From: Tenrec ecaudatus
Taxonomy: Eukaryota; Chordata; Mammalia; Afrosoricida; Tenrecidae
DNA length: 64,000 nt
Reading direction: 5' to 3'
Assembly (NCBI RefSeq): GCF_050624435.1
Contig: NC_134541.1
Span: 8,446,983-8,510,982, forward strand
This document shows, piece by piece, positions 62,305-64,000 of this stretch. A program made the position numbers and the translations under genes. A model generated the notes under the pieces. That model made no database searches and was not told the DNA's origin. It worked only from the letters and a program-made list of their open reading frames with translations. Every line of letters begins with the position of its first letter. Within the stretch, counting starts at the first letter, position 1.

Positions 62305-63621
62305 GGTTGTATGTGACAGGAAAATTACCAGGATTCAATAAAGAATTCTGTTATATGATCATCCTTTTAAAGGGTCTGCTTAGATTCACACAACCACCAT
62401 TTGCCTATCAGTTCGTTACAGTATGGTGGCTTGTGTATTTCTGTGATGCTGGAAGCTATATCACCAATATCAAATGCCAGCATGGTCACCCAGTGTGCAC
62501 AGGTTTAAGCAGAGCTTCTAGATTAAGAGCGGACTATGAAGAAAGAGTAGCCTGTCCATATTGGAGGAATTAGCCACTGAAAGCTTTATGGTCAGAAGCA
62601 AAATGTTGTCAGATACTGAAAAGCTCATGAAAAAAACCCAGAACATTGTTGGTGATGACAGCAGATGGGCCCCTCCGGTGTAGGTCAGAAGGCACTCATG
62701 TGAGTGAGGAAGAGCTGCCTTCTCAACGTAGAGCCAGCCATAATGAAAGGATGGAGGGGGCCAGTGTGAGTAGGTCTTCCGGACCTTCATTTGCTGATGG
62801 GGCATGACTCAACATGAGAAGAAACAGATGCAAGCATCAACTAATAACTGGAACTTGGAACGTACAAAATATGAATCTAAGAAAATTAGAAGTTGTAAAA
62901 ATTAAATGGAGCACATAAAGATCATACTTGAGGCATTCGTGAGATGAAATGAACCACTATTAGGCATTTTGAATCAGAAAATCATAGGTTTACTACACTG
63001 GGAATGAAATAATCGAGAGAAATGGCATTGCATTCATCATTAACATCTATGTTGAAGTGCAGTGCGATGATAAGATCATATATATCTGTATTCAAGGAAA
63101 TCCAACCAATACAGCTATTATTCTATTTTATGTACCAACCATAAAAGCATTTGATGAAGAAGAAATTCTACCAATATCTTCAGTCTGAAATTGATCAAAC
63201 ATACAATCAAAATGCATTGATAATTATTGGCGATTAGAATACAAAATTTGGAAACAAAGAAGAAACAGCAGTTAGAAAATGTGGCCTTGCTGATATGAAT
63301 GGAGCTGGTGATCTCAGATAGAATTCTGTGAGAGCAATGACTCCTTCCTCACAAACACCTTTATCCAGCAACACAAAAGGGGAACACACACATGGACTGC
63401 TATGGAAATATTTAGAAATCAACTGACTACATCTGTGCGAAGAGATGATGGAGGTACTTAAATTTAGCAGCTAAAACCAGGCCAAAGGCTGGTTGTGGAA
63501 CAAACTATCAATTGCTTATATATAAGCTCGGTTGAAATGAAGAAAATTAAAACAAGTCCATAAGAGCCAAAGTAAACCTTGGATCTATCCCATCTGAATT
63601 TTCAGAACATCTTAAGAACAA
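62305..63621 (+). mobile_element. RTE (BovB-like) 5' region and endonuclease domain, sense
   Basis: The 5' UTR-like part has CAACCACCATTTGCCTATCAG, GATGCTGGAAGCTATATC and GAAACAGATGCAAGCATC. It is followed by sequence that reads as an APE-type endonuclease: AACTGGAACTTGGAACGTAC (N-terminal TWNV-like), ATTATTGGCGATTAGAATAC (the GDWNAKVG motif, with a stop replacing Trp), AACACCTTTATCCAGCAACAC and CAACTGACTACATCTG (QIDYIL-like). Stops and indels abound, so it is inactive. It ends at 63621 where a LTR-like element is inserted. Confidence 0.78.
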
Positions 63622-64000
63622 TGTAGTAATTACATAATCGGGTGTCAATTTGGGACTTGAGAGGATTAAGAGTGAAGGGGTAGAGTCTAGACTGTCAGCC
63701 GGATCATAGCCAATGAGGCCTTGTTTGGGCATGGCTTTCTCCTGAGAATTTTGGAAAATCTGGTGTTTTTTTTCCTCCTTGGAGACAGGAAACGACTCTC
63801 TCTTCTGGCTCGCTCCCTTGGAGAAGCTCTACGGACAAGACACATGGTGCTACACCCCGGGAGCTGAAGAAGCCACATGGACCTACCCTGATGCAACCAG
63901 ACCTCTGGTGCTGGGGAAGACACATGGAGAACCCTCCCAGCACTGAGATTCCTCCAACACCACTGGATCCAGAAGACTTCCAACCCATTGGCCTGTGATC
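63622..64000 (+). mobile_element. LTR-like repeat, family 1 (copy d), cut by window end
   Basis: Starts TGTAGTAATTACATAATCGG and carries GGACTTGAGAGGATTAAGAG, CCAATGAGGCCTTGTTTGG, TCTCCTGAGAATTTTGG and CACCACTGGATCCAG, as in copies a and c. It follows RTE endonuclease sequence directly. The right end lies outside the window, so target duplication cannot be tested. Confidence 0.75.

Overview
This window looks like nuclear DNA from a mammal, almost certainly an afrotherian and most likely a tenrec such as Echinops telfairi. The evidence is the repeat content. There are about fifty tRNA-derived SINEs of the AfroSINE type, many BovB/RTE LINE fragments whose 3' ends share the CTAACAACAAC tail with those SINEs, L1 3' ends of a type I associate with tenrec, and two short hAT transposons of the SPIN/URR1 type, which is known from tenrec but not, as far as I know, from elephant. 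Old mammalian repeats (MIR, MER5, MER20) and solo-LTR-like elements fill in the background. The species call is from memory of these families, not from a search.

I see no intact protein-coding gene. The only recognisable gene-derived sequence is a processed retrocopy of UBA3 (catalytic subunit of the NEDD8-activating enzyme) at about 43.74-45.91 kb. It has no introns, keeps 5' and 3' UTR, a poly(A) signal and a short A tail, and lies between 10-bp direct repeats. Three frameshifts and a stop codon disable it. Other long open frames are repeat-derived, antisense to UBA3, or within chance expectation.

Layout: 0-5 kb holds a CTTT microsatellite, SINEs and stacked L1 3' ends. 5-11.3 kb holds an LTR-like repeat, RTE pieces in both orientations, the first SPIN-like element and a long antisense RTE copy containing a 21-bp minisatellite. 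12.4-14 kb is a sense RTE copy with two nested SINEs. 14.5-20.3 kb contains L1 3' ends, an L1 fold-back and a long antisense L1 interrupted by an RTE copy. 20.3-27.7 kb is dense in SINEs with RTE fragments. 27.7-29 kb is AT-rich and mostly unassigned. 29.2-36.2 kb contains RTE copies, one broken by an LTR-like insertion. 36-43 kb includes a repeat-poor stretch near 38.4-39.4 kb and the second SPIN-like element. 43.7-45.9 kb is the UBA3 retrocopy. 46-64 kb mixes SINEs, RTE and LTR-like repeats with several repeat-free islands that could be conserved noncoding sequence.

The parts do not act as a pathway. The window reads as gene-poor DNA in which insertions lie on top of one another, and nesting gives a relative order: RTE into L1, LTR-like and SINE into RTE, SPIN-like into SINE. 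The points most worth following are the minisatellite born inside an RTE copy, the two SPIN-like elements with 8-bp target duplications, the UBA3 retrocopy and the repeat-free candidate regulatory islands. I found no previously undescribed system.
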